Source of the DNA: Shewanella sp. KT0246
GTDB taxonomy: Bacteria; Pseudomonadota; Gammaproteobacteria; Enterobacterales; Shewanellaceae
Direction: 5' to 3'
Length of the DNA: 43,124 bases
Assembly: GCF_019654955.1 (NCBI RefSeq)
Contig: NZ_BPEV01000038.1
Coordinates: 1 to 43,124, forward strand
The position numbers and the translations under genes are program-made. The stretch's first letter is position 1. The number at the start of each line of letters is the position of its first letter. Below are positions 8,584 through 15,974 of the stretch, in pieces. The notes under the pieces are model-generated. The model was not told where the DNA came from, did no database searches, and saw only the letters and a list, made by a program, of their open reading frames with translations.

Positions 8584-9004
8584 GTTTAAAAACGCTGTAT
8601 ATAAGTGTGTAAGTCTTATTTCGTTCAATACTTGATTTAGGGCTTACGCGTTCCTCCGCCAAACTTATCTGCTGCACTTATCAACAGTACTTAACTGCAA
8701 GCTATACCTCTTTCACTACTATGCTTATTTTCACCACAAAGCCACTTTGCTACGCTTAAAGCAATTCTCTTCTTGTCTATATTCAAGCCCAAAATTAACG
8801 CTAAGCCTTAATCAATACAGTACCATTTAAATAACCTAACCTTAGGCGAATAGTACGACTTGATAGCAAGAATAAAACCTTTAACAACATCAGTATAACG
8901 ACTTTATACTCAAGCTGAATGCTTGCTGAACCAAACTGAGTTTGGGCACTATTCATTAGGCTGCTATGAAATAATGTTGATTCACTTTATACATAAGTCA
9001 GACT
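8584..9004. other. Gene-free stretch between DUF971 gene and ggt
   Basis: This stretch of 421 bases is AT-rich with no convincing coding frame, RNA gene or canonical terminator. The only clear structure is a 15-base dyad at 8931-8945 (CCAAACT-G-AGTTTGG), about 60 bases before ggt, which could be an operator or a small hairpin. The promoter of ggt should lie here, but I could not fix it. Confidence 0.5.
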
Positions 9005-10735
9005 ATGCATTTATCATTTATTATCCTGAGCTTTTTATGCGTTTCTAGCATGGATGCTAAAGCCAATTCCCTTCCCACTCAGCCTACCGCTGAGGGTAAA
9101 TCTTTTATGGTTAGCGCCACTAATCCATACGTATCTAAAACGGGTTATCAAGTCCTTGAACAACAAGGTAATGCCATTGATGCCATGGTTGCAATGCAAA
9201 TGGTCATGACAGTAGTAGAGCCTGATATGACTGGTTTAGGTGGTGGTACATTTGCACTGTATTTTGATAACCAAGCAAAAAAATTTCATGCCTTTGATGG
9301 TCGTGAAACCGCACCTGCCAGTGCTTATGCCGATATGTTTATGTCCCCAAATGGCACGATCGATAATAGTGAGGTTTTAGGTCCTCGCTCAGTGGCGATC
9401 CCCGGAACCCTAAAATTGCTTTATCAAGTGCATCAACAGCAAGGAAAACTGCCTTGGAACGAGCTGATACAGCCTGCCATTGAGCTAGCGACCCATGGCT
9501 ACGCCATGAACAGTTATACCTATGATATTGTCGTCAGGGAACAAATCCGCTTACAGCAAGACCCTGAGATAAAATCACTATACTGGCAAGCAGGAGTCAT
9601 TAAACCAGCTGGCAGTTTAATGAAGAACCAAGCACTCGCTCGTACCTTGAAAAAAATTGCTAAGCACGGCGATGACTACATGTATCAAGGTGAGTTAGGC
9701 CAAAAAATTGTAACAACGGTCAATCAACGACTTGATAATAATCAACCAAAGCTGTCGATAGATGACTTTAAAAAATATCAAATCAAGCACCGTGACATTG
9801 TGAAGTCCCAATATAACGGCAATCAAATCGTTTCATTTGGCTACCCTTCTTCTGGTGGCACCATGGTGGCACAAACTCTTGAGTTACTTGAGCCTTACCA
9901 GCTTGCAAAAATGAAGCCCACTGACGCTGAACCATGGCGATTAATGACCGAAGCAATGCGTATTACTCAAGCGGACCGTATTGCTTACTCCGGCGACCCA
10001 GACTATGTCGATATCCCTAGTCAGGAGTTACTTGATAAAACTTACTTAGACAACCGTAGAAAGCTTATGCCTAAAATGGGTGTCATGGTTGAGCAACCCT
10101 CAGCAGGCAAATTAACCGCTGTTACTCCTCCTAATGACAACTCATTAGAAGGGCAAGATACCGGCCATATTTCAATTGTCGATAGTCAAGGCAATGCGAT
10201 TGCAATGACCAGTACAGTTGGAACAGGAATGGGATCGGGTGTCATGGTTGATGGCATGATACTTAACGCACAAATGGATAACTTTACCCATAACCCTAAA
10301 GTCGATGGAAAGTCGGCTCAAAATGCGATTGCACCAGGAAAAAGACCACGTTCAGCTACCACACCATTAATGGTGCTAGATAACCAAGAACAACTCCGAG
10401 TAGTGATTGGCTCACCGGGTAGCGGTCAAATTCCTGGATACGTTTTAAAATCACTAGTGGGGATCCTTGACTGGAATTTATCAGCCCAAGACGCTATCGA
10501 TTTACCTAACATCCAATACGGCACCAAAGTCGACCGCACTAAATCACAATACTCAACAGGTTTACTCGTAGAAAAGAAAACCTTTGCAGAAATGCTTGTG
10601 CCAGAATTTATCGACTACGGTTACCCTGTTCATGTATTACCAATGGCCAGTGGACTTAATGCCATTGAAATTAGAAATGGCCAAATTATCGGTGCAAGTG
10701 ATCGCCGAAGAGCATCGACTGCCATGGGTAAATAA
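9005..10735 (+). CDS. ggt: Gamma-glutamyltranspeptidase (secreted)
   Basis: The enzyme hydrolyses or transfers the gamma-glutamyl group of glutathione and related compounds, usually in the periplasm. The N-terminus is signal-peptide-like (MHLSFIILSFLCVSSMDAKA), with cleavage near residue 20. The large-subunit core includes GNAIDAMVAMQMVMTVVEP, TGLGGGTFALYF and the substrate-Arg region FDGRETAP. The predicted autoprocessing nucleophile is Thr386 in GQDTGHISIVD. The residue after it is Gly, where E. coli Ggt has a second Thr. Downstream MTSTVGTGMGSGVMV and IGSPGSGQIPGYV correspond to the small-subunit oxyanion and substrate loops. At 576 residues it matches the family. The ribosome binding site is weak. 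No operon partner is apparent; the MerC genes that follow have their own promoters. Confidence 0.92.
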   Translation: MHLSFIILSFLCVSSMDAKANSLPTQPTAEGKSFMVSATNPYVSKTGYQVLEQQGNAIDAMVAMQMVMTVVEPDMTGLGGGTFALYFDNQAKKFHAFDGRETAPASAYADMFMSPNGTIDNSEVLGPRSVAIPGTLKLLYQVHQQQGKLPWNELIQPAIELATHGYAMNSYTYDIVVREQIRLQQDPEIKSLYWQAGVIKPAGSLMKNQALARTLKKIAKHGDDYMYQGELGQKIVTTVNQRLDNNQPKLSIDDFKKYQIKHRDIVKSQYNGNQIVSFGYPSSGGTMVAQTLELLEPYQLAKMKPTDAEPWRLMTEAMRITQADRIAYSGDPDYVDIPSQELLDKTYLDNRRKLMPKMGVMVEQPSAGKLTAVTPPNDNSLEGQDTGHISIVDSQGNAIAMTSTVGTGMGSGVMVDGMILNAQMDNFTHNPKVDGKSAQNAIAPGKRPRSATTPLMVLDNQEQLRVVIGSPGSGQIPGYVLKSLVGILDWNLSAQDAIDLPNIQYGTKVDRTKSQYSTGLLVEKKTFAEMLVPEFIDYGYPVHVLPMASGLNAIEIRNGQIIGASDRRRASTAMGK

Positions 10736-10813
10736 AACCATTAAGTCACTCTGCCAATAAACCTTTAATCTTTCTCTAAATATGTAAATTATCCTTATAT
10801 TACCTATTCCTTA

Positions 10814-10842
10814 TTGAACACCAAGTCAGTCAGTGCTAAATT
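10814..10842 (+). promoter_or_regulatory. Promoter of first MerC-domain gene
   Basis: TTGAAC (10814-10819), a 17-base spacer and TAAATT (10837-10842) form a sigma-70-type promoter. The second MerC gene has the same arrangement (TTGAAT-N17-TAGATT), which supports both calls. The -10 element lies inside the left arm of the dyad at 10834-10876. Confidence 0.65.
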
Positions 10843-10876
10843 ATAAATGATACAACATATCATTTATAATTTAGCA
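10834..10876. promoter_or_regulatory. 19-bp perfect inverted repeat, probable operator
   Basis: Two 19-base arms pair perfectly around the spacer CAACA (10853-10857). The inner core is ATGATA-CAACA-TATCAT. It overlaps the -10 element and the expected transcription start, the classic place for a repressor. The core is close to the Zur-type pattern AATGTTATAACATAACATT (16 of 19 positions by eye). Assignment to Zur is inference only. The same core occurs before the second MerC gene. Confidence 0.65.
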
Positions 10877-10898
10877 AATTAATCACTTGAGTATCAAC

Positions 10899-11303
10899 AT
10901 GAATAAACCTTCACAGATAATATTAGACCGACTCGCAATTTCAGCCTCTGTGTTGTGTGCTCTTCACTGTATTGCAGGTCCTCTTTTGCTAATACTGTTT
11001 CCGACAATGTTGGCACTCCCTGTAGGCGACCACTTTTATCATATGCTCATGGTATGGTTTATTATCCCAACTAGCAGTATTGCAGTATTTCTCGGCTGTA
11101 AAAAACATAAAGATCCAACAGTATTAGGGTTAGCTTTGATAGGAATGGCTGTACTTGCTGTCGCGGCAATCTATGGACATGACTTATTCGGTGAAACGGG
11201 TGAAAAACTGGCAACTGTATTCGCCACTATGATTCTAGCCTCAGCCCACTGGCGTAATTACTCTCTTTGTCGCAAAGACAAATGTGAACATGAACATGAT
11301 TAA
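10899..11303 (+). CDS. MerC-domain integral membrane protein (copy 1)
   Basis: This is a 134-residue inner-membrane protein of the MerC family, with about four transmembrane helices and the MerC-type cysteine motif C-ALH-C near the first helix (SASVLCALHCIAGPLLL). MerC proteins of mercury operons carry Hg(II) across the membrane. Stand-alone chromosomal members lack mer partners, as here, and their metal is not established. The tail SLCRKDKCEHEHD adds a Cys/His-rich possible metal site. The ATG at 10899 is preferred over an in-frame TTG 12 bases upstream because copy 2 begins at the same place (MNKP). It is part of a tandem duplication with copy 2 at 11553, and the ATG-to-ATG distance is 654 bases. 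Confidence 0.83.
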   Translation: MNKPSQIILDRLAISASVLCALHCIAGPLLLILFPTMLALPVGDHFYHMLMVWFIIPTSSIAVFLGCKKHKDPTVLGLALIGMAVLAVAAIYGHDLFGETGEKLATVFATMILASAHWRNYSLCRKDKCEHEHD

Positions 11304-11460
11304 AGGTAGCTATTGGGCTTGAGTAACTATTTACAAACTTTTTTTAATTAATATCTTAGCCCTTATATCCGGTTTCGTTAACCACAATAGATTGCAGGAA
11401 AACGCTTTGCGCTAAATAAGCCCCGAAATATGCTAACTACACATATATGACTATTACTTA

Positions 11461-11489
11461 TTGAATACCAAACATGCCAATGGTAGATT
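11461..11489 (+). promoter_or_regulatory. Promoter of second MerC-domain gene
   Basis: TTGAAT (11461-11466), a 17-base spacer and TAGATT (11484-11489) parallel the promoter of copy 1. Confidence 0.6.
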
Positions 11490-11493
11490 ACCC

Positions 11494-11526
11494 GCCCTTA
11501 AATGATACAACATATCATTAAAGGGC
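11494..11526. promoter_or_regulatory. Inverted repeat with the same core, probable operator
   Basis: Fourteen-position arms (GCCCTTAAATGATA on the left) pair with one A/A mismatch around the spacer CAACA (11508-11512). The core matches that of the first dyad exactly, but the outer arms are different sequences and still mutually complementary. The dyad centre is about 43 bases from the start codon, as in copy 1. Confidence 0.65.
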
Positions 11527-11552
11527 CGCACATTTATCACTTGAGTATAAAA

Positions 11553-11948
11553 ATGAACAAACCCGCGCAATTATTATTAGATCGCCTCGCTATTTCAGCT
11601 TCTGGGCTATGTGTACTTCATTGTCTTGCGGGGCCGATATTATTAGTCCTTTTCCCGGCAATGTCTTCACTTTCAGTAAGTGATCATTTTTATCACATAC
11701 TCATGCTTTGGTTTATCATCCCAACAAGCAGTATTGCAATGTTTCTCGGCTTTAGCCGACACAAAGACCCTGTTGTATTAGGGTTAGCTTTTGTAGGAAT
11801 GGGAGTACTTACTGTAGCCGCTATTTATGGACATGACTGGATTGGTCATACCGGAGAAAAACTGGCAACGCTCGCTGCTACCTTCATTTTAGCCTCAGCA
11901 CACTGGCGTAATTACTCTCTTTGTCGTAACGACACATGCGAACACTAA
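11553..11948 (+). CDS. MerC-domain integral membrane protein (copy 2)
   Basis: The 131-residue paralogue of the preceding gene is alignable end to end, with the C-VLH-C motif in the first helix (SASGLCVLHCLAGPILLVLF) and the shared blocks HMLMVWF/HILMLWF, IIPTSSIA, GEKLAT and SAHWRNYSLCR. The tail is shorter (NDTCEH) and lacks the HEHD end of copy 1. The start at 11553 (MNKPAQLLLDRLAIS) is chosen because it aligns with copy 1. A longer frame would begin inside the operator dyad. An 11-bp hairpin (11941-11951 with 11964-11974) overlaps the stop codon and has no counterpart in copy 1. The likely role is transport or sensing of a transition metal; the substrate is unknown. Confidence 0.83.
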   Translation: MNKPAQLLLDRLAISASGLCVLHCLAGPILLVLFPAMSSLSVSDHFYHILMLWFIIPTSSIAMFLGFSRHKDPVVLGLAFVGMGVLTVAAIYGHDWIGHTGEKLATLAATFILASAHWRNYSLCRNDTCEH

Positions 11949-12095
11949 ATAATTAGAAGCCACTATTTAGTGTTGCGGAACTATTTCCAAACTGTGTTTG
12001 GACTTGGATTATGGTACTTCAGCCAGCTCCTTACCTTAATCCAAACGAAATTTAGAACAATAACAAGCATCATTAAACAACAAAGCCCAGACACA

Positions 12096-12125
12096 AAAAT
12101 GCCAGCTAATTAGCTGGCATTTTTC
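12096..12125. terminator. Bidirectional terminator between MerC copy 2 and acnB
   Basis: A perfect 15-bp palindrome (AAAAATGCCAGCTAA and its complement) has A and T runs on its two sides. It can serve the MerC gene from the left and acnB from the right. Confidence 0.88.
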
Positions 12126-12162
12126 AGTTTACGCTTTTAAAACGTAACCATCTTATCAAAGA

Positions 12163-14760
12163 TTAAACTGCAGCTTGAAAAATCACGCTGTCAGCTTTCT
12201 TAGTGTAAGACTCAATCTCATCGAAGTTCAAGTAACGGTATGTGTCAGCTGCTGTTGCATCTAACTCTTTCGCGTATTCTTGGTACTCTGCAGGAGATGG
12301 TAAACGACCTAATAATGCAGCTACAGCCGCTAACTCAGCAGAAGCTAAGTAAACGTTTGCGCCTGTACCTAAACGGTTAGGGAAGTTACGTGTCGACGTT
12401 GAAACGACTGTTGAGTTCTCAGCAACACGTGCTTGGTTACCCATACACAGTGAACAACCCGGGATCTCGATACGTGCACCAACACGACCAAAGATGGCGT
12501 AATAGCCTTCTTCTGTCAGCTGATCTTTATCCATCTTCGTTGGTGGAGCAATCCACAAACGAGTAGGTAAAGTCGTAGCAAACTTATCAAGCATCTTACC
12601 AGTTGCACGGAAGTGACCGATGTTAGTCATACAAGAACCAACGAAGACTTCGTCAATTTTAGTATCAACAACTGATGATAATAAAACAGCATCATCAGGA
12701 TCATTCGGTGCACAAAGAATTGGCTCTTTGATGTCAGCTAAATCAATTTCGATAACTTCTGCGTATTCAGCATCGCTATCAGCATCCATAAGATCTGGAT
12801 TAGCAATCCACTCTTCCATGCCTTTAATACGACGTTCAATCGTACGACGATCGCCATAACCTTCAGAGATCATCCACTTCAACATCACGATGTTAGACGT
12901 TAGGTATTCAATGATTGGCTCTTTATCTAGCTTAATCGTACAACCTGCAGCACTACGCTCAGCTGATGCATCAGATAATTCGAATGCCTGCTCAACTTTT
13001 AGTTGCTCAAGACCTTCAATTTCTAGTACACGGCCAGAGAATGCATTGATTTTGCCTTTCTTCTCAACCGTTAGTAAACCCATTTCGATAGCTTTTAATG
13101 GGATTGAATGAACAAGGTCACGTAACGTGATACCTGGCTGCATTTCACCTTTAAAGCGAACTAAAATAGACTCTGGCATATCAAGAGGCATAACACCTGT
13201 TGCTGCTGCGAATGCAACTAAGCCAGAACCCGCTGGGAATGAAATACCGATTGGGAAACGCGTATGTGAATCACCACCAGTACCAACAGTATCAGGAAGT
13301 AACATACGGTTTAACCAAGAGTGAATAACCCCGTCACCTGGACGAAGTGCAACACCGCCACGATTCATGATGAAGTCAGGCAATGTTTGATGCGTGTTCA
13401 CATCAATTGGCTTTGGATATGCCGCTGTGTGACAGAAAGACTGCATAGTTAAATCGGCACTAAAGCCTAAACATGCTAAATCTTTAAGTTCATCACGAGT
13501 CATAGGCCCTGTAGTATCTTGCGATCCTACAGAGGTCATCTTAGGCTCACAATATTGGCCAGGACGAACACCCGTTACGCCACAAGCTTTACCGACCATT
13601 TTCTGCGCAAGAGTATAACCCTTGTTAGATGCTGCAACGTCTTGTGGACGAACAAATACATCTGAAACAGCAAGACCTAGTGTTTCACGAGCACGGTCAG
13701 TTAGACCACGACCAATGATTAATGGAATACGACCACCAGCACGTACTTCATCAAGCAGTACTTCTGTTTTTAATTCGAAAGTTGAGATGACTTCATCAGT
13801 GCCACCGCGCTTAACAACGCCTTCGTATGGGTAGATGTCGATAACATCGCCCATTTCCATTTTACTAACGTCTAGCTCAATGGGTAGTGCGCCAGCATCT
13901 TCCATAGTATTGAAGAAGATTGGTGCAATTTTGCCACCTAAACAGAAACCACCAGCACGCTTATTTGGTACATAAGGGATATCATCGCCCATGAACCAAA
14001 GTACTGAGTTAGTTGCTGATTTACGCGAAGAACCTGTACCAACAACATCACCCACGTAAACTAACGGGTTACCTTTGGCTTTTAGTGCTTCGATTTCTTT
14101 GATTGGGCCCACTGTGCCTGCTACGTCTGGTACGATACCGTCACGCGCATTTTTTAGCATGGCTAAAGCGTGTAATGGGATATCTGGACGTGACCATGCA
14201 TCTGGTGCAGGTGACAAGTCATCAGTGTTGGTTTCGCCAGATACTTTAAATACTGTTAGCGAAATCTTATCAGCAAGTTTAGGGCGGTTTAGGAACCACT
14301 CAGCTTCTGCCCAAGAAGTAACGATTTGCTTAGCAAACTCGTTACCTGCTTGCATTTTTTCTACCACATCGTGGTATGCATCAAACATTAATAAGGTATT
14401 TGATAATGCTGTTACTGCGATTGGCGCAAGTGCATCATTATCTAATTGAGCGATAAGCGGCTCAATGTTGTAACCACCTTGCATAGTACCAAGTAGTTCA
14501 GTAGCACGCTCAGTAGATAGAATTGGTGACGATACAGAGCCCTTTGCTACTGCATCTAAGAATGCCGCTTTTACGTACGCAGCTTCATCAACACCAGGGG
14601 GAATACGATTCTCTAATAGGTCAAGAATTACAGCCTCTTCACCAGCAGGCGGAGTCTCAACTAACTTTACTAATTCAGCCACTTGTTGTGCATCTAATGG
14701 CTTAGGGACAACACCCTCTGCAGCACGTTCTGCGACGTGTTTACGATATGCTTCTAGCAC
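12163..14760 (-). CDS. acnB: Aconitate hydratase B (also 2-methylisocitrate dehydratase in the family)
   Basis: AcnB interconverts citrate and isocitrate in the TCA cycle through a [4Fe-4S] cluster. The product is 865 residues if started at the GTG at 14760 (VLEAYRKHVAERAAEG), the same length as E. coli AcnB. An AGAGGA site lies 8 bases upstream, so the longer frame starting at 14808 is rejected. The AcnB-specific order is visible: an N-terminal HEAT-like domain (1 to about 160), a swivel domain next (DDLSPAPDAWSRPDIPLH, YVGDVVGTGSSRKSATN), then the catalytic domains. Cluster ligands are in VGSCMTNIGHFRA and IPGCSLCMGNQAR. TGGDSHTRFPIGISFPAGSG is the active-site strand. A CRP-like site lies in the upstream region. 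It is transcribed alone toward a shared terminator. Confidence 0.97.
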   Translation of the reverse strand: MLEAYRKHVAERAAEGVVPKPLDAQQVAELVKLVETPPAGEEAVILDLLENRIPPGVDEAAYVKAAFLDAVAKGSVSSPILSTERATELLGTMQGGYNIEPLIAQLDNDALAPIAVTALSNTLLMFDAYHDVVEKMQAGNEFAKQIVTSWAEAEWFLNRPKLADKISLTVFKVSGETNTDDLSPAPDAWSRPDIPLHALAMLKNARDGIVPDVAGTVGPIKEIEALKAKGNPLVYVGDVVGTGSSRKSATNSVLWFMGDDIPYVPNKRAGGFCLGGKIAPIFFNTMEDAGALPIELDVSKMEMGDVIDIYPYEGVVKRGGTDEVISTFELKTEVLLDEVRAGGRIPLIIGRGLTDRARETLGLAVSDVFVRPQDVAASNKGYTLAQKMVGKACGVTGVRPGQYCEPKMTSVGSQDTTGPMTRDELKDLACLGFSADLTMQSFCHTAAYPKPIDVNTHQTLPDFIMNRGGVALRPGDGVIHSWLNRMLLPDTVGTGGDSHTRFPIGISFPAGSGLVAFAAATGVMPLDMPESILVRFKGEMQPGITLRDLVHSIPLKAIEMGLLTVEKKGKINAFSGRVLEIEGLEQLKVEQAFELSDASAERSAAGCTIKLDKEPIIEYLTSNIVMLKWMISEGYGDRRTIERRIKGMEEWIANPDLMDADSDAEYAEVIEIDLADIKEPILCAPNDPDDAVLLSSVVDTKIDEVFVGSCMTNIGHFRATGKMLDKFATTLPTRLWIAPPTKMDKDQLTEEGYYAIFGRVGARIEIPGCSLCMGNQARVAENSTVVSTSTRNFPNRLGTGANVYLASAELAAVAALLGRLPSPAEYQEYAKELDATAADTYRYLNFDEIESYTKKADSVIFQAAV

Positions 14761-15216
14761 GGCAACATTCCTCTTTGTTTTGCGCCTAACAGCGAAACTG
14801 AACGTCATTTGATATGAAATTTATAAAAAATGACCATTCCACAGGTTCGGGCTTGAAATCCGACCCGTAGTATACTACAGGTTTGCAAAAGTATGAATTA
14901 GATCACACTCTAATGGAGACGAAATCGATGCTAATTTTTAGCTCGCAGCGTAATTTACCTGTCACTTTAAACAAATAAAATTAGACAATAGTTTAAAACA
15001 ACATAAAAAACGATTAAATTCAACCCATTAAACTATACATAAATTTTAAATCAATCCTAGAAAGCAATTGAATAACTTAGATGATTTTTTGCATTTTTTT
15101 TATCTTTTCTGCATAGTCTTTGAACAGTTTTGCACCACAAACCACCCAAAGCGTACTTATTCAACTTTTTTGATTAGCTATTCATTATTAACGATTCACT
15201 TTAGTAAGGATTTATT
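14761..15216. other. Divergent intergenic region acnB / HAD phosphatase
   Basis: This stretch of 456 bases is strongly AT-rich with long T runs near 15090-15110. It must hold the promoters of both divergent genes. The only site I can support is the CRP-like dyad at 14888-14911. No coding frame or RNA gene is visible. Confidence 0.55.
14888..14911. promoter_or_regulatory. CRP-like binding site upstream of acnB
   Basis: TATGA (14892-14896), six bases, and TCACA (14903-14907) fit the CRP consensus TGTGA-N6-TCACA with one mismatch. The centre is about 140 bases upstream of the acnB start. CRP activation of acnB is known in E. coli; here it is inferred. Confidence 0.5.
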
Positions 15217-15876
15217 ATGAGTTCTACCACTTTAGAAGCGGTCATATTTGATATGGACGGTATTATCATCGACACTGAACCCGCTTGGCAGCAAGCTGAG
15301 GTTGAAGTACTCAATCAACTTGGGGTGCCTATTACTGTCGAAGATGCCGAGATCACCACAGGATTAAGAATCGATTTTTTAGTGAGCTATTGGTATCAGC
15401 GCCATCCTTGGCCTAATTATGATAATCAGCAAGTTGCGCAACAGATTATTGATAAAGTCATCACCTTTATTGAAACTCAAGGTAAGCCGATGCGTGGAGT
15501 GATTAATGCATTAAACCTTTGCCAGCAACAACAGCTAAAAATAGGTTTAGCCACATCGTCATCTTCGGATTTAATTGCAGCGGTAATGGGTAAGTTGGGG
15601 ATTAAAGATTATTTCATGGCAATTGAATCAGCTGAAAACCTTAAATATGGTAAGCCGCACCCTGAGGTTTACCTTAACTGCGCGGATGCATTAGGAGTGC
15701 ACCCATCACTTTGCTTGGCGATTGAAGACTCCTTTAACGGCTTAGTTGCCGCAAGAGCCGCATCTATGCAAACAGTGGCAATACCTGCAGAAAACGTAGC
15801 AGACCAAGAACGCTGGCAGCATATTGCTCACCAACAAATAGCACATTTAGATTTATTAGGTACCGTTTTGAAATAG
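15217..15876 (+). CDS. hxpB: HAD-superfamily sugar-phosphate phosphatase (HxpB/YniC-like)
   Basis: This 219-residue cytoplasmic phosphatase belongs to haloacid dehalogenase subfamily IA. Motif I is VIFDMDGIIIDTEP with nucleophile Asp12 and acid/base Asp14. Motif II is LATSSSSD (about residues 111-118), and motif III Lys is in LKYGKPHPEVY near 147. Motif IV is AIEDSFNG. The helical cap between motifs I and II fits the 2-deoxyglucose-6-phosphatase (HxpB, formerly YniC) and phosphoglucomutase-like group. The TGLRIDFLVSYWYQ block is typical of the HxpB branch. The ATG at 15217 has a TAAGGA site. It is monocistronic, with a strong terminator after it. The exact substrate cannot be told from sequence. 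Confidence 0.85.
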   Translation: MSSTTLEAVIFDMDGIIIDTEPAWQQAEVEVLNQLGVPITVEDAEITTGLRIDFLVSYWYQRHPWPNYDNQQVAQQIIDKVITFIETQGKPMRGVINALNLCQQQQLKIGLATSSSSDLIAAVMGKLGIKDYFMAIESAENLKYGKPHPEVYLNCADALGVHPSLCLAIEDSFNGLVAARAASMQTVAIPAENVADQERWQHIAHQQIAHLDLLGTVLK

Positions 15877-15921
15877 CTGATGTCTTCAGTTTTCGTCTAT
15901 AGTTAAGACATGTCGCTTAAC

Positions 15922-15953
15922 AAGAAAGGCCGTCATTGGTGACGGCCTTTCTT
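15922..15953. terminator. Bidirectional terminator
   Basis: AAGAAAGGCCGTCA pairs perfectly with TGACGGCCTTTCTT around TTGG. It lies between the convergent HAD phosphatase and patatin genes and can end both. Confidence 0.87.
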
Positions 15954-15974
15954 AACGAGCAATAGCTAAAGCAA

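Noticed and set aside
8931..12001. CCAAACTGAGTTTGG at 8931 and CCAAACTGTGTTTGG at 11987 as flanking repeats of a mobile ggt-MerC segment
   Set aside because: The second copy aligns with a non-palindromic counterpart downstream of MerC copy 1 (tacaaacttttttt), so the match to the first is probably chance. No transposase or target duplication is seen.
14523..14705. Plus-strand open frames inside acnB and similar frames inside priA, argS, aceF, hslU and pilC
   Set aside because: They are antisense or out-of-frame shadows of conserved genes, with no ribosome sites or family resemblance.
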